Shown here piece by piece: positions 62,401-64,000 of a DNA stretch of 64,000 bases. The notes below the pieces were generated by a model. It was not told where the DNA came from. It worked only from the letters and a program-made list of their open reading frames with translations, and did not search any database. The DNA lies in contig CM039508.1 of assembly GCA_022432975.1 (NCBI GenBank), positions 19,119,279-19,183,278 on the forward strand, read 5' to 3'. The DNA is from Begonia masoniana. Lineage: Eukaryota; Streptophyta; Magnoliopsida; Cucurbitales; Begoniaceae. The position numbers and the translations under genes are program-made. The stretch's first letter is position 1, and each line of letters begins with the position of its first letter.

Positions 62401-62944
62401 TATAATTGCCAAGCCTTTAACTAGTTTAACAAGGAAGGACACCAAATACTCTTGGAATGGAGCTTGTGAAGATAGCTTCCAAGCACTAAAACTTAAGTTG
62501 ACGACAACCCCTCTCTTGGCACTCCCGACTGAGGAAGAGAGATTTAGTGTTTATTGTGACGCATCCAAAGTTGGCCTGGGATGTGTTCTAATGCAAGAAG
62601 GCAAGGTTGTGGCATATGCTTCCAGACAACTAAAGAGTTATGAACAGAATTACCCCACTCATGATTTGGAGTTAGCCGCTGTGGTTTTTCCATTAAAGAT
62701 TTGGAGACATTATTTGTATGGACAGCAGTGTGAAGTGTTTTCTGACCATAAGAGCCTGAAGTATCTCTTTACACAAAAGGAATTAAACATGAGACAAAGA
62801 CGTTGGTCGGAGTTTGTTAAGGATTACGATTTTGAAATTAAGTATCATCCGGGTAAGGCTAATGCTGTAGCCGATGCATTAAGCAGAATGTCAAAGACAA
62901 TGCAACCTGTGGTGTCAACCATGTCATTACCTCTTGAAGGTTGA
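62400..62944 (+). pseudogene. Element 5 RNase H
   Basis: [43 protein letters not shown] and [13 protein letters not shown] one-base insertion near 62938 shifts the frame. Confidence 0.9.
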
Positions 62945-64000
62945 GATTCAGAAATTCGAGTTGGAGATAGTTCCTGAGTTATCAACATTGCTTTTGGCAT
63001 TATCTATTCGGCCAACTGTTTTGGATAAGATCAAGGAGGCACAACAAAAGGAATCAAAGGAAAACAATAGCATGATGAGTAAGTTGAAGGACGCCTCTTC
63101 TGAGTTCAGTCTCTCCAAGGATGATATTTTGAGATTTAGGAATCGATGGTATGTTCCAAGTGATGAAGAACTACGCAGGTTGATCTTGGCCGAAGCGCAC
63201 TCGCCTCCTTTTTCTGTACACCCTGGCAATACCAAGATATATCGGGATTTAAAGTTACTTTACTGGTGGCCAAATTTGAAGAGGGATGTTGCCAAGTATG
63301 TAGAGTCGTGTTTGGTATGCCAGTAAGTTAAGGCAGAGCATCAACATCCAGGAGGTACCCTTCAACCTTTACCGATCCCCGAATGGAAGTTGGAAAAACA
63401 TTGCCATGGATTTTGTGGTAGGATTACCTAAGACAACTAAAGGTCATGACAGCATTTGGGTTGTTATTGACAGATTGAAAAAATCAGCTCACTTTCTACC
63501 TATAAAGGCAACTTACACGATGGACCAGCTTGCTAACCTATATGTTCAGGAAATTATCAGATTGCATGGGATTCTGATATCCATTGTCTCCGATCGTGAT
63601 CTCAGGTTCACCTCAAGGTTTTGGCAAAGTCTTCAAGGCACGTTGGGAACAAAGTTGACCCTCAGCACTACTTTTCACCCTCAGACTGATGGACAATCCG
63701 AACGGACAATTCAGACACTCGAGGATATGTTAAGGGCTTGTGTGCTGGATTTCCAGGCATCTTGGAGTCGATGCCTGCCATTGGTTGAATTCTCCTACAA
63801 CAATAGTTTCCAGTCCACCATTGGTATGGCACCATACGAAGCACTGTATGGCAGGAAATACAGATCACCCTTATATTGGGACGAAGTTGGCGAAGCAAAA
63901 CTTCTAGGCCCTAAAATCTTGTAGCAGATGTCAGACATGATCGTCATTATTAGGAAAAGAAAGATGACAGCACAAAGCCGTCAGAAGAGTTATGCTGACC
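62945..64000 (+). pseudogene. Element 5 integrase (cut by window end)
   Basis: Zinc region SVHPGNTKIYRDLK and ESCLVCQ with both cysteines. A TAA at 63324 replaces CAA, and a one-base insertion lies near 63390. The catalytic part has MDFVVGLP, VSDRDLRFTSRFW and GQSERTIQ (D-D-E present), then a TAG at 63922. The remaining C-terminus lies beyond the window. Confidence 0.9.

Larger units (their letters stand above)
56433..64000 (+). mobile_element. Element 5: chromovirus, 5' LTR and gag-pol, cut by window end
   Basis: LTR J 56433-59866, primer site 59871-59882, gag from 60029, then PR, RT, RNase H and integrase to the window end. It is closely related to element 1 in protein sequence. The 3' end and target duplication are outside. 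Confidence 0.92.

Overview
The window is plant nuclear DNA made almost entirely of transposable elements. The signs are Ty3/gypsy gag-pol with a chromodomain, primer sites matching the 3' end of plant initiator-Met tRNA (TGGTATCAGAGC), MuDR-like and hAT transposase remnants, and a captured plant beta-tubulin exon. An angiosperm, probably a eudicot, fits; I cannot name the species. I see no intact host gene, rRNA, tRNA or CRISPR array. Every coding region is broken or is an internal part of a transposon.

Layout. 1-8160: a Mutator-like element (left end outside the window). It has long inverted ends, a transposase pseudogene reading leftward (5355-7487) and a second pseudogene reading rightward (729-1917), so the two converge as in MuDR. 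A solo LTR with its 5-bp target duplication (1926-4581) sits between them. 9413-23260: a Ty3/gypsy chromovirus (element 1) whose chromodomain is split by another solo LTR (17150-20251). 23261-31871: an old hAT transposase gene split by element 2 (23631-29565), a gag-only LTR element. 32003-33272: a small hAT-type element with perfect 8-bp target duplications that carries the last exon of a beta-tubulin gene. 35733-41379: element 3, a decayed chromovirus with short composite LTRs. 41713-52712: element 4 on the minus strand, again gag-only. One of its LTRs holds a solo LTR (49613-52214), and its interior holds a 329-bp foldback element with a tRNA-like core. 53681-55890: a recent 420-bp tandem duplication and a 251-bp A-run. 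56433 to the window end: element 5, whose 5' LTR holds a miniature LTR element (56890-57786) and whose gag-pol runs off the right edge.

The most interesting signal is shared by all ten long LTRs, which fall into six families on both strands. Each has a CAG|GTAAGT donor-like site (mutated in one copy), a small GC hairpin, and a CCTACA(T/A/C)CA strand. After a variable body of about 0.4 to 1.5 kb comes a second hairpin, then the complementary strand TG(A/T/G)TGTAG|G, which forms a 3' splice site. Both hairpins and the long-range pairing show compensatory changes between families. This looks like a conserved, structured intron inside the LTR.

Insertion order can be read from the nesting. The Mutator-like and hAT elements are older than the LTR elements inside them. 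Elements 1, 4 and 5 are older than the solo LTRs, foldback element and miniature element they contain. Target duplications were read directly for ten insertions. Boundaries given to the base are those with TG...CA type ends plus matching duplications; others are approximate.
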